Shown: positions 48,576 to 57,385, counted from the first letter of the stretch. The stretch: DNA of 64,000 bases from Roseateles_C aquae (GCF_032337115.1 NZ_JAVXZY010000002.1:124001-188000), one strand, 5' to 3'. Notes: generated by a model not told the origin, from the sequence alone. A program made the numbers and translations.

Positions 48576-48973
48576 CTCGCACGCATGAATTCGGCGTAGT
48601 CACGGTAGTAGTCGGCCTCGTCATAGCGCGAGGACGCCAGCACCATGCAGACGGCACCGGAGGAAAAATTGTCCAGCTCGCGCCAGATCATCGGGCAGAC
48701 GTAGAGGCCGTTGTATGAGCGGTTCAGGTGCACGCGCTTCTTGTCCTTGCCATCGTCCAGCACGACGTCAAAGCTGCCCGACATCGCGACGATGAACTGG
48801 TGCAAGCCCTTGTGCGCGTGGCCGCCACGTTCGGAACCGCCGGGCACGTCGTAGAGGTAGTAGACGCGCTGGATGTCAAACGGCACGTGGACACCGCCCT
48901 CGATGAAGGTCAGATTGCCACGCGGGTCGTGGATCTTGGGCAGCTCGAGGATCTGGCAGCTTTCTATGCTCAT
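48563..48973 (-). CDS. FdtA/QdtA-type sugar 3,4-ketoisomerase
   Basis: This 136-residue cupin matches the WxcM/FdtA family: IHDPRGNLTFIEGG, RVYYLYDVPGGSERGGHAHK with the catalytic histidine pair, LHQFIVAMSGSFDVVLDDG and the C-terminal YDEADYYRDY. The enzyme converts dTDP-4-keto-6-deoxyglucose to the 3-keto sugar. FdtA and QdtA differ in product stereochemistry and cannot be told apart here. RmlA and RmlB, which supply the substrate, are not in the window. Confidence 0.9.
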   Translation of the reverse strand: MSIESCQILELPKIHDPRGNLTFIEGGVHVPFDIQRVYYLYDVPGGSERGGHAHKGLHQFIVAMSGSFDVVLDDGKDKKRVHLNRSYNGLYVCPMIWRELDNFSSGAVCMVLASSRYDEADYYRDYAEFMRARWSK

Positions 48974-49083
48974 GGTTCACCCTGTTCGATGAGACGATTG
49001 TGCGTGCCGCTGTCAGGGTTGACGACGCAAAAAGGCCGGGGACAGCGCCCCATATCCGTGGCCCGAGACTGCGTCCATCGCTC

Positions 49084-50439
49084 CTATCGAAGCGGCGCCA
49101 TCACGCCCCGCCCCATGGACCACATCATCGCCACCGCCTGCTGGCCGTCGAACAGCGCATTGACATGGGCGATGCGGGTCGAATAGTAGTCACCCTCGGC
49201 GCCCATCACGTCGAACAGGGAGCGCCGGCCCAACTGCTGCCACTGCTGCAAGGTGGTAGCGCGCACCCGCTCGCTATTGCGCAAGATCTCGACGGTACGG
49301 CGCGCGCGATCAAACGAGGACAAGGCCGCCTCATGCAATTCCGCAATACGGTAGCGCCGCGCCTGCACCGACTCCTCGCGCTGAAGCCGGGTCGCCTCGG
49401 CGCGGCGTCTGGCCGCACTCAGTGCCGCATCAGCGCCAGCTTGATACAAGGGCATGTTCAGGCTGATACCGGCCGTGTAGTCGCTGGTCCGCGAGGCACC
49501 GCCGGCCAGATTGCCGCTGAGCACCCAGCTGAGCTGCGGCTTTTGCCCGGCTGCCACCGATTCGGCATAGCTGGCCTGAGCGCGGGCCTGGGCATCGAGC
49601 TGCTCCACCTCGGGCGCCAGCAGGATGTCGTCCTGCATCTTCGCCAGGTCCGGCACCGTGGTCAGCAAGGCGGCATAGCTGGCGCTGGGTGGCAGATCGT
49701 CGCCCACAAAGCGCTTCAGCCGCACCTCGGCCTGGCGCAGTGCCGAATAGGTTTGCTCCACCGCGAGCTCGGCCTGCTGCTGGTTCTTGTGTGCCTGCAC
49801 CAGTTCGCTGGAGCGGCCACGGTCGGCACGGACGATGGTTTCCAGCGCCTCAACGATGCAGGACATCTTGCGCACATATTGCTGGTAGACCTGGATCTGC
49901 AGCTGGTAGCGGCTGCGCTCCATCGCCAGCGACACCGTCTGCAGCGCCAGCTGCTGCTCGGTGCTGATCAGGCCCAGCCTTGCCGCATCGGCCAGCTGGC
50001 TACGCCAGGCCGTCAGCTGTTGCTGGCGGCCAAAGTCGAACAGCGGTGCCGACAGACTCACCCCCACCCTCCCCTGCAGGCCCTTGGTGGTGGTGATGCC
50101 ATCCTGTTTGGCGCCTATGCCCACCGTCATCGCATTCAGGGAAATCTGCGGCAGACGCGCCGCCTTGGTCTCTTCCCAGTCGTCGCGCGCCGCCTGGGCC
50201 AGCAGCTTGCTGACGCCCAGCGCAGGGCTGCGCTTCAGCGCCATGTCGACCAGGCGCTGCAGCTGGGCCCGCGGGTCTTCACTGCTGAGCTCCAGCGCCG
50301 CCGCCTCGCGAGCGACCTTGGCACTGCCCGACTCCTCCTCGCCGCAGCGTGTTTGCGCCAGCACCGGCGCGCTGAACAGCGCCGTCAGCATGCCCGCGGC
50401 AAGCAGGCCTTTCAGGGCGGAAGATGGAAGCAGTTTCAT
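49084..50439 (-). CDS. TolC-family outer-membrane channel of type I secretion
   Basis: This is a protein of about 451 residues with a signal peptide (MKLLPSSALKGLLAAGMLTA ... APVLA) and the duplicated long-helix/beta-strand pattern of TolC-like efflux proteins. Typical segments are LVDMALKRSPALG, VGVSLSAPLFDFGRQ and AGISLNMPLYQAGADAA. With the adaptor and ABC protein upstream it completes a tripartite exporter. The start is either this ATG or one five codons upstream (50454); the shorter form gives a normal signal peptide. A terminator-like hairpin separates it from the adaptor gene, so its level may be set separately. Confidence 0.9.
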   Translation of the reverse strand: MKLLPSSALKGLLAAGMLTALFSAPVLAQTRCGEEESGSAKVAREAAALELSSEDPRAQLQRLVDMALKRSPALGVSKLLAQAARDDWEETKAARLPQISLNAMTVGIGAKQDGITTTKGLQGRVGVSLSAPLFDFGRQQQLTAWRSQLADAARLGLISTEQQLALQTVSLAMERSRYQLQIQVYQQYVRKMSCIVEALETIVRADRGRSSELVQAHKNQQQAELAVEQTYSALRQAEVRLKRFVGDDLPPSASYAALLTTVPDLAKMQDDILLAPEVEQLDAQARAQASYAESVAAGQKPQLSWVLSGNLAGGASRTSDYTAGISLNMPLYQAGADAALSAARRRAEATRLQREESVQARRYRIAELHEAALSSFDRARRTVEILRNSERVRATTLQQWQQLGRRSLFDVMGAEGDYYSTRIAHVNALFDGQQAVAMMWSMGRGVMAPLR

Positions 50440-50540
50440 GGCAGGGCTCGGCATATCTGGACAGCCTGGTTGCGCCTGCGCTGGAAACCGCGCGACACAA
50501 CAATGGCAAGCCTCAACTTCAACACAGGCCTGAAAAAGCT

Positions 50541-50573
50541 AAAGCCCGATCAGCGGCGCGGCTGTCGGGCTTT
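50541..50573 (-). terminator. Hairpin terminator between the adaptor and TolC-like genes
   Basis: AAAGCCCGA (50541-50549) and TCGGGCTTT (50565-50573) form a perfect nine-pair stem with a 15-base loop. Reading leftward it is followed by AGCTTTTTC, a fair T-run, 55 bases after the stop of the HlyD-like gene; rightward it is followed by a single extra T. It may attenuate transcription into the TolC-like gene. Confidence 0.7.
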
Positions 50574-50627
50574 TCAGAAATGGACTCAGACTAACGTCGA
50601 ATCGACGCGCCCCCGGCCATCATCCCT

Positions 50628-51842
50628 TCAACGCTCGCTGAGCGCCTCCTTGGATTTCAGCATCGGACGCAGCAGATAGCTCAGGATCGAGCGCTCGCCG
50701 GTGCGTATCTCCACCGTGGCGCTCATGCCGGGAATCACCGGCAGGCTTTCGCCCTTGTAGCGCAGCGTGTTGCGCTCCGAGCGGATGGTGGCGCGGTAGT
50801 AGCGGCCATCGGCACCGGCCTTCTCGCTATCGCCCAGGGCGTCGGGGCTGATGTAGTCGACCTTGCCTTCCAAGCCGCCATAGAGGTTGTACTCGTAGCC
50901 GGTCAGCTTGACGATGGCCGACTGGCCCACATGCAGGAAGCCGACATCAGAGGGCTTGATGCGCGCCTCGATCAGCACCAAGGGCCCCAGCGGCACGATT
51001 TCCATGATGGGCGCGCCGGTGGTGATCACCCCGCCCACGGTGTTGACGCGGATGTTCTTGACCAGGCCACGCACCGGCGACTTCAGCACCGTGCGGCTCA
51101 GCGCGTCCTGGCGCACGATCATCTGCTCGTCCTGCATGGCCAGCTCGTTCTGCATACGCACCAGCTCGGTGGCTGCCTCCTGACGGAAGCGGCTGATGCG
51201 CTCATTGCGTTGCTGCTGCAGCTCATTGACCTGGCGCACCAGCCGCATCACCTCGACGTCAGACATCAGCCCCTTGGCCGCCATGTCCTGCGACATCTTC
51301 AGCTCGCGCTGCAAGAGGCCGACGCTGCGTGCGATGCTGCTGACGGCTTCATCAAGCACGCGCCGGCGCGAGGCCAGCGAATCTGTCTCCGAGCGGGCAA
51401 TCGCCGGCACCGCCAGCACCTCGGGTGGGAACTGCAAGGCCTGGCCCGTCGCCTCGGACTGCAGCCGCGCAATGCTGGCCAACAGCGACACCCGCTTGGC
51501 CTGCCCTTCGTTCTGCTGCGCTTCGACGCGGGTCGGGTCCAGCCGTACCAGTTCCTGGCCGGCCTCGACCTCCTCGCCCTCGCGCACCAGCAGCTCGCGC
51601 AGGATGCCGCTTTCCAGGCTGGCAATGACCTGTTCCTTGCCGTCGGGCACGATGCGACCATCGGTGCGAGTCACCTGGTCGACCTTGGCGAATGAAGACC
51701 AGCCAATGGCCACCGCCACGATGACCAGCATCAGGTAGATCGCCCAGGTGGCGCGCGGCATCGGTTCGTCGACCTGGGCCGCGGCCAGGCTGCTGAGAAA
51801 CAGACCCTCCTCGCGGGCCAGCACCGGTGTGTTCTTGGCCAT
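50628..51842 (-). CDS. HlyD-family type I secretion membrane-fusion protein
   Basis: This is a 404-residue adaptor. It has a cytoplasmic N-terminus, one membrane helix (about 31-50, ATWAIYLMLVIVAVAIGW), a biotinyl-lipoyl half-motif (IVPDGKEQVIASLESGILRELLVREGEEVEAGQELVRLDPT), a long periplasmic coiled-coil hairpin (about 120-270) and a C-terminal barrel with LKSPVRGLVKNIRVNTVGGVI and the closing MSATVEIRTGERSILSYLLRP. The last motif is typical of HlyD/LapC. It follows the ABC gene by 41 bases. Confidence 0.94.
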   Translation of the reverse strand: MAKNTPVLAREEGLFLSSLAAAQVDEPMPRATWAIYLMLVIVAVAIGWSSFAKVDQVTRTDGRIVPDGKEQVIASLESGILRELLVREGEEVEAGQELVRLDPTRVEAQQNEGQAKRVSLLASIARLQSEATGQALQFPPEVLAVPAIARSETDSLASRRRVLDEAVSSIARSVGLLQRELKMSQDMAAKGLMSDVEVMRLVRQVNELQQQRNERISRFRQEAATELVRMQNELAMQDEQMIVRQDALSRTVLKSPVRGLVKNIRVNTVGGVITTGAPIMEIVPLGPLVLIEARIKPSDVGFLHVGQSAIVKLTGYEYNLYGGLEGKVDYISPDALGDSEKAGADGRYYRATIRSERNTLRYKGESLPVIPGMSATVEIRTGERSILSYLLRPMLKSKEALSER

Positions 51843-51883
51843 CTCTATCGCTCACTCATGATTCACGGCGCCCCACTCGGCCT

Positions 51884-54277
51884 TCACACCGAAGCCGAGC
51901 GCTGCACCGGCTGCGCGGCCGGATGCATATGCAGATTGGATTGCGCTGCCGGCGCGCTTTCCGGCGCCGCCGGGCGCACGCCGGACAGCGCGGCCAGGAC
52001 CTGGTCGCGCGGACCGTCGAGCACCAGGCGGCCGGCATCCATCACCGCGATGCGCGACACCAGCTCCAGCACGGCCGGCCGGTGCGTCACCACCACCAGC
52101 GTGCAGCTGCCCGCGGCATCACGCAGCTGGCGCAGAAAGGCCATCTCGGACTGCGCGTCCATCGAGCTGGTCGGCTCGTCCATCAACAGGATCTTGGGTT
52201 TGGTGACCAGCGCGCGTGCCAGCGCCACCAGCTGGCGCTGCCCGCCCGAGAGCAGACCGCCCATCTCGCCGACCGGCAGATCCCAGCCCTGCGGATGGCC
52301 CGCCACGACACGGTCCAGCCCGGTCAGCCGGGCCACCTCAACCAGTCTGGCGGCATCGATATTGGGCCGCCCCATCAAGACGTTATCGCGCAGACTGCCA
52401 TGGAAGAGCCGCGGCTCCTGCGACACAAAGCCGACATGCAGGCGGAACTCGGCCGGGTCGACCTGGCGCAGGTCCAGGCCATCGACCTCGACCATGCCCT
52501 CGGTGGGCTGGTACAAACCGGCCAGCAGGCGCAGCACGGTGGACTTGCCACTGCCGATGCGGCCCAACACGGCCATGCGCTCGCCGGGCTCCAACTTCAG
52601 CGTCACATGCTTGAGCACCTTGGGGGCCGGCAGCTCGGGCTTGTGGCTGGGATAGGCAAAGCCGACATCGTGCAGGCCCATGCGCCCGGCCACCTGGTTC
52701 AGCGGCACATAGTTGGCATCGGCGCTGCGCTCGGTCGGCTTGGCCATCATCGCGTCCAGCGATTGCATCGCCGCGCGTGCACCTTGGAAACGCATCGCCA
52801 GCGCCACCACCCCACCCAGCGGCGCAATCGCCCGGCCGGCGTACATCACCGCGCCGATGAGTGCACCGGCGGTGATCTGCCCATCGGCAATCAGATAGAC
52901 ACCCCAGACCAGCATCACCAGCGTCACCGCCTGCTGCATGCTCTGCGAGATATTGTTGCTCCAGCTGTGCATGCCGCGGCTGCGCAAGCCGGACTCGGCC
53001 ACCACCGCCATGCTGGTCTCGTAGCGGCGCAGGAAGCGGCCTTCGGCGCCCGACGATTTCAGGTCTTCCAGGCCTTCGATCGCCTCAACCAGCGTGCCGT
53101 GCAGATCGGCCTGCTCGGCCATATTCGCGCGCACCGCGCGGCGCATGCGGCCCTGAATGGCCAGCGTCAGGCCGATGATCAGCGGCACTGCCGCCACCAG
53201 CACCCAGCCCAGCGGCCCGCCAATCACGAAGGTGACGGCGATGAACACCACGATGAAAGGCAGATCAGACAGCACCGACATGCTGGCCGAGGTGAAGAAA
53301 TCGCGCACCACCTCGATCTGCGCCAGGTAGTGGGCATAGGAGCCGGCCGACTCGGGCTTGTGCTCCATGCGCACGCCCAGGGTCTGGCGGAACAGCCGGG
53401 CACCGATGATCAGATCGGCCTTGCGGCCGGCCAGATCGATCAAATGCGCGCGCAGCTGGCGGGCGAACAGATCGAAGAGCTGGGCCAGGCCGGCACCGAT
53501 GGCCAGCGTCCACAGCGTCACAAAGGCCTGGTTGGGGATGACCTTGTCGTAGATCACCGAGGTCACCAGGCCCGAGGCCAGCATCAGCACATTGCTGAGC
53601 AAGGCCGCCAGCATGGCCGCGCGGTAATAGGGGAAGAAGCGCTTGAGCGTGCTCCACAGCCAGTGGGCACTGTCGGGGCGCAGCACCTGGTTGTCCTTGC
53701 GGGTATGCGCCTGCGAGACTTCCTGCGGCGTCGCCACCAGCACAAAGCCGCTGTACTCGGGCTCCAGCTCGGCCGCCGTCGCCGCACATGCGGCGCCCTC
53801 TTCCGCACCGGGGAAAACGACCTCATAACGGATCGCGTCCATGCCGGGCTCGCCAACCAGGCGGCGCGCCAGCACGCAGGCATCGCCGCCCTTGAGCAAC
53901 ATCACCGCCGGCAGCAAGAGGCCATTGATATCGTCCAGCGCCTTGCGCATCAGGCCAGCCTTGTAGCCGGCCTCGCGCATGATGCGCAACGCCTGATCCG
54001 GCCCCAGCGGCCCCTCAATCGGCATGCCGGCACTCAGCGAGGCCGCCGAGCGCGGATGGCCATGGAAATTCGTCAGCCAGACCAGGGCCTGCAGCAGCGG
54101 GTCGCCAATCTCGGCCGCCTCGACGGCCGCCTGCTCGGCAGGGCCGGGCTCGGGCTCATGAACGGGTTCCGGCTCGGGCACCGGCCGCACCGGCTTCGCC
54201 GACGCAGCCAGGTACATCGATCCGGCAGCGGCCGATCGAGGCGTGGCGTCGAAGAAGGGGTCGTGGCGTTTGGACAC
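51884..54277 (-). CDS. Type I secretion ABC transporter (LapB/HlyB type)
   Basis: This is a 797-residue half-transporter. After a Pro/Glu-rich N-terminus there is a C39-peptidase-like domain (about 58-190) with no catalytic cysteine (LLQALVWLTNFHGHP), so it binds but does not cleave its substrate, as in HlyB and LapB. The membrane domain (about 215-500) follows, then the ATPase (about 535-760) with Walker A GRIGSGKST, signature LLSGGQRQ, Walker B KILLMDEPTSSMD and the switch histidine in VVVTHRP. Lack of a peptidase agrees with a substrate carrying an uncleaved C-terminal signal, such as the giant repeat protein. It lies 23 bases after the GT41 gene. Confidence 0.94.
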   Translation of the reverse strand: MSKRHDPFFDATPRSAAAGSMYLAASAKPVRPVPEPEPVHEPEPGPAEQAAVEAAEIGDPLLQALVWLTNFHGHPRSAASLSAGMPIEGPLGPDQALRIMREAGYKAGLMRKALDDINGLLLPAVMLLKGGDACVLARRLVGEPGMDAIRYEVVFPGAEEGAACAATAAELEPEYSGFVLVATPQEVSQAHTRKDNQVLRPDSAHWLWSTLKRFFPYYRAAMLAALLSNVLMLASGLVTSVIYDKVIPNQAFVTLWTLAIGAGLAQLFDLFARQLRAHLIDLAGRKADLIIGARLFRQTLGVRMEHKPESAGSYAHYLAQIEVVRDFFTSASMSVLSDLPFIVVFIAVTFVIGGPLGWVLVAAVPLIIGLTLAIQGRMRRAVRANMAEQADLHGTLVEAIEGLEDLKSSGAEGRFLRRYETSMAVVAESGLRSRGMHSWSNNISQSMQQAVTLVMLVWGVYLIADGQITAGALIGAVMYAGRAIAPLGGVVALAMRFQGARAAMQSLDAMMAKPTERSADANYVPLNQVAGRMGLHDVGFAYPSHKPELPAPKVLKHVTLKLEPGERMAVLGRIGSGKSTVLRLLAGLYQPTEGMVEVDGLDLRQVDPAEFRLHVGFVSQEPRLFHGSLRDNVLMGRPNIDAARLVEVARLTGLDRVVAGHPQGWDLPVGEMGGLLSGGQRQLVALARALVTKPKILLMDEPTSSMDAQSEMAFLRQLRDAAGSCTLVVVTHRPAVLELVSRIAVMDAGRLVLDGPRDQVLAALSGVRPAAPESAPAAQSNLHMHPAAQPVQRSASV

Positions 54278-54300
54278 AGGAAACCGTCAGTCAAGAAGCA

Positions 54301-56220
54301 TCAAAGCTGGCCGTCGGCACGGGCGTCGAGCGCCAGCCGTTCAAACTCGTTTTCCAGATCGCGAACAATGGTTGGCAGGTCGAACAGCGGCGAGTTGCGG
54401 CCCTCTTCGCGCAGGAAGCGCTTGTAGGAGCGAGCCCGCGCCGGGTTCTTGCCGATCTGCACCGCCAGCTTCACGTAGTCGTCCAGCGAGTAGGTCACCA
54501 GATCGGGCAGGCCCACCGCATGCAGCAGCGAGCCGGCCATGCGCGAGATATAGGTGCGGCCGGAGCGGGTCAGGATGGGGGTGCCAACCCACAGGCAGTC
54601 GCTGGCCGTGGTGCCGGCGTTGTAGGGGAAGGTGTCCAGCACCAGATCGGGCAGGCGGAAGCGGGCCAGATAGTCGGCCGGCGAGACACGCGGTGCAAAG
54701 ATCAGGCGCTTGGCATCGATGCCATGGCGCTCGGCCTCGGCCTGCAGGTTCTTCTGCGCCCAGGGGTTGTCGGCCAGCAGCCAGAGCACCGAGTTCTCCA
54801 CCTCGCCGAGGATGCGCATCCACGCGGCGAAGGTTTCCTCGCCGATCTTGTGGTTGTTGTTGAAGGAGCAGAACAGGAAGGCGTCTTCGGGGATGCCGTA
54901 CTGGGCCCGCGTCGGTTCGGCGCCAATCGGCCGGGTGCGATCGCTGACCTGGTAGCAATGCGGCAGGTAGATCGGCTTCTCGCTGCAGTACGGCAGGTAC
55001 TCGGGCTGCATCACAAAGCGGTCGGCAATGATCCAGTCAACGCCGGGCAGCGCCGAGGTGGCCGGCAGGCCCAGATAACCGACCTGAATCGGCGCCGGCC
55101 GGTAGGCCAGGATGTTGGGACGGGCACCGCTGGTCAGGCCCTGCAGATCGACCAGCACGTCGATGCCGCTGGCGGCGATCAGCCGCGCGGCCGTCTTGTC
55201 GTCCAGATGGCCGATGGGAATGTAGTGATCCATGGCGGCCTTCAGCCGCGCGCGCAGCGGCGTGCCGTCCTCGCGGCTCCAACTGAAGGCAAAAACCTCG
55301 AATTTGTCGCGGTTGTGCAGCTCGTACAGCTCGGCCGACAACAGGCCCACCGCATGCATGCACAGATCGCCGGACAGATAGCCGACCTTGATGCGGCCCT
55401 CGCGCGGCTTGTTGGCGGCCACGGCCAGCCGGTGGTAAGGCGTCTCGCTGTACTTGACCACCTTCTCGTGGACAAAGCGCTGCGCCGTCATCAGCTGCAG
55501 CGCCGGGTCATCGCTGGCGCTCAAGGTGGCCAGCAGTGAGGTGGCGCAGAGCAGCTGGTTGTGGCTCACCTTGCCCATGGTCTGGTAGACCGGCCAGGCG
55601 CACTGCTTCTGGCGGATGTGCACATAGTGCTGCATCACATCGCTCTGATCGCCCTTCAGCTCCAGGCTCAGGCGCATCAGCGGCTCGGACTCGTCGTAGC
55701 GCTTCAGCATCTCCAGCAGCCGCGCCATATTGTTGATCGCGTGCAGGCGCAGCTGCGGCGCCTCAGGGCCGGCGTTCTGCAGACCGGTGCCCTTCTCCGC
55801 CACCTCGCGCCAGGCGGCCAGCGCTTCTTCGTTGCGACCCTGCTGCTCCAGCTGGTGGCCGAGGTTCAGATAAGCCTGCGCAAATTCGGGCTGCAGCTCG
55901 ATCGCGTGGCGGTAGGCGCGCTCAGCCTCAACCGGCCGCTTCAAAGTGCCCAGCACCGTGCCCCAATTGAAGCAGGCGATATGGCGCAGCGGCGAGTCGG
56001 TGGCGGCGATCCAGCTCTCGTAGAGTTGGGCGGAGGCCTCGGCCATGCCGGTGGCATGCAGCTGATTGGCGGTGTCCAGCAGCTCCGGCAGCTGCATCTG
56101 CCCCGAACGCGAGCGCGCCAGCACCTGGGCCAGACGCTCGTCGGCGGGGCTGGCGGCAACAGTGGCGGCAGGATCTGGGCTGGGAGCGGGCGTGGCAGCG
56201 GCTGGGCGTGAGATGTCCAT
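54301..56220 (-). CDS. TPR/SPINDLY-type GT41 protein glycosyltransferase
   Basis: The protein has 639 residues. A Pro/Ala-rich start is followed by TPR units (about 75-190: FNWGTVLGTLKRPVEAERAYR, AYLNLGHQLEQQGRNEEAL, NNMARLLEMLKRYDESEPL) and the two Rossmann halves of the O-GlcNAc-transferase family. Key segments are IKVGYLSGDLCMHAVGLL (conserved catalytic-region histidine), AYRPAPIQVGYLGLPAT, FCSFNNNHKI (lysine contacting the nucleotide phosphates), SVLWLLADNPWA and DTFPYNAGTTASDCLW. GT41 enzymes glycosylate Ser/Thr or, in the HMW1C group, Asn of cytoplasmic proteins. It is the first gene of the type I secretion operon. ATG 56220 is preferred; a TTG six codons upstream is possible. Confidence 0.9.
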   Translation of the reverse strand: MDISRPAAATPAPSPDPAATVAASPADERLAQVLARSRSGQMQLPELLDTANQLHATGMAEASAQLYESWIAATDSPLRHIACFNWGTVLGTLKRPVEAERAYRHAIELQPEFAQAYLNLGHQLEQQGRNEEALAAWREVAEKGTGLQNAGPEAPQLRLHAINNMARLLEMLKRYDESEPLMRLSLELKGDQSDVMQHYVHIRQKQCAWPVYQTMGKVSHNQLLCATSLLATLSASDDPALQLMTAQRFVHEKVVKYSETPYHRLAVAANKPREGRIKVGYLSGDLCMHAVGLLSAELYELHNRDKFEVFAFSWSREDGTPLRARLKAAMDHYIPIGHLDDKTAARLIAASGIDVLVDLQGLTSGARPNILAYRPAPIQVGYLGLPATSALPGVDWIIADRFVMQPEYLPYCSEKPIYLPHCYQVSDRTRPIGAEPTRAQYGIPEDAFLFCSFNNNHKIGEETFAAWMRILGEVENSVLWLLADNPWAQKNLQAEAERHGIDAKRLIFAPRVSPADYLARFRLPDLVLDTFPYNAGTTASDCLWVGTPILTRSGRTYISRMAGSLLHAVGLPDLVTYSLDDYVKLAVQIGKNPARARSYKRFLREEGRNSPLFDLPTIVRDLENEFERLALDARADGQL

Positions 56221-56230
56221 GGCAATCCGG

Positions 56231-56249
56231 GCCGCCAAGGCGGCTTTTT
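56231..56249 (+). terminator. Small GC hairpin with T-run at the head of the GT41 gene
   Basis: GCCGCC/GGCGGC around AA, followed by five T on the plus strand, lies in the leader of the GT41 gene. It could stop antisense transcription running out of the secretion operon toward the divergent gene at 56514, or act as a leader hairpin in the GT41 messenger. The remainder of the 293-bp gap shows no clear promoter. Confidence 0.3.
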
Positions 56250-56513
56250 GACAGACTGATCCGATGTTAGGAGCCGCACCAGGGCGGCAATCTCAGCATT
56301 TGCCGGGCGAATCAACGCCTATTCATAAGCATCTCGGCTGCGCCGGGCTCGACTTGAGTCGAGTCACGCAAAAAGTGGCAACTGATACTCAAAAAGCCCT
56401 GAATTGCCGCTCAGTTCGGTCGATTGCGCGCTTCAGTCGGCGCAATTTCGGCCGAGAACCCAGAAGAGCGCCGCCCGGAGGGGAGCGGCCAGTCGCGAAA
56501 TCAAGACCAAAAA

Positions 56514-57053
56514 ATGCAGATAGCAAGATTGTGTCGTTGGAGTCGTACGCCCGCCGCGCCTGTTTCAGACACGGCCATCACCACCATCTACCGCGACAGC
56601 GTGCCGCCGCCCCGGCTGCTGCGCTGGCGCCAGAGCCGCCTGGCCGGGCGCAGCGGCGAGTCGCTGCTGCAAAGCATTCTGCGCTGGCTGCCCGGCGACG
56701 ACGAGGCCAGCCGGCAACGCCGACAAGTCGAAAAACTGCGGCTGGCGCGACGCGCTTTTCTTGATGGGCTGGCCGATCTCAGCGGGCCGCCGATCAGCGA
56801 TCTGCGCCGCGCCCTGCACCGGGCCCGCAGCACCCGCGATCTCTGGCATCTGCGCAACAGCTTCTACACCGAGGTCGGCCGCGCGCTGAGCCAGTGGGAG
56901 GCCGAACGGCGGCTGCAGGTGCTGAATGTCTGGTTCGAGCATGAGGGCGCGCTGGCGGCCTTGGCACGTGTGAGCCGGCTCAGCCGCCTCTGGACTGCCG
57001 CCACGAACAGCCAGCAGCCCGACGCCGAGACACAAACCAGCAGGTGGCGCTGA
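56514..57053 (+). CDS. Unknown Arg-rich protein, 179 residues
   Basis: I do not recognise this protein. It is predicted soluble, with a basic N-terminal third (RLCRWSRTPAAP, PPPRLLRWRQSRLAGR) and helical amphipathic segments (RRQVEKLRLARRAFLDGLADL, WHLRNSFYTEVGRALSQWEAERRLQVLNVWFEHEG). The start is uncertain because the ATG lacks a ribosome site and the frame stays open upstream to a TTG at 56424. Its stop overlaps the next ATG (TGATG), so the two genes are coupled. It is divergent from the GT41 secretion operon. Confidence 0.6.
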   Translation: MQIARLCRWSRTPAAPVSDTAITTIYRDSVPPPRLLRWRQSRLAGRSGESLLQSILRWLPGDDEASRQRRQVEKLRLARRAFLDGLADLSGPPISDLRRALHRARSTRDLWHLRNSFYTEVGRALSQWEAERRLQVLNVWFEHEGALAALARVSRLSRLWTAATNSQQPDAETQTSRWR

Positions 57054-57385
57054 TGGAGCTGACCCTGCGCGAGGTGCCGGGCTTTGTGCCGGCCTGGTCA
57101 TTCGCCGCCGGCAGCAATCCGGCCGAGCGACGCGGCCGCAGCGCCAGGCGTCAGGCCCTGGTCGCCCTGCGCCTGAGCTTCAGCCGCGCCGCGGCCGAAC
57201 TCCAGGGCCCGGAGGCGGCGCGGCTGCAGGCGCTGGTGCGTCAGGCCTGCGAGCCGATCGAGCTCTGGCTGCTGCAAGCGGCGCTGGCCACGGCTCTCAG
57301 CGACGACGAGGTCGGCGAGGCCCACCGCCGCGCCATGCGCCAGGCACTCGCCGCCGTCTTCAGCGGATCGCCGCTGCTGGCCTGA
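57053..57385 (+). CDS. Unknown helical protein, 110 residues
   Basis: This is a small Ala/Arg/Leu-rich, probably all-helical protein beginning MELTLREVPGFVPAWSF and containing RLSFSRAAAELQ and EPIELWLLQAALATAL. No family is recognised. The ATG overlaps the stop of the previous gene (TGATG), implying a joint function with it. The neighbour downstream is convergent. Codon use and composition are like real genes of the window, but start and function rest on the coupling only. Confidence 0.55.
   Translation: MELTLREVPGFVPAWSFAAGSNPAERRGRSARRQALVALRLSFSRAAAELQGPEAARLQALVRQACEPIELWLLQAALATALSDDEVGEAHRRAMRQALAAVFSGSPLLA

Noticed and set aside
23130..56220. Prophage or integrative element carrying the giant gene
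   Set aside because: No integrase, transposase, tRNA target or direct-repeat borders were found, and composition is like the rest of the window.
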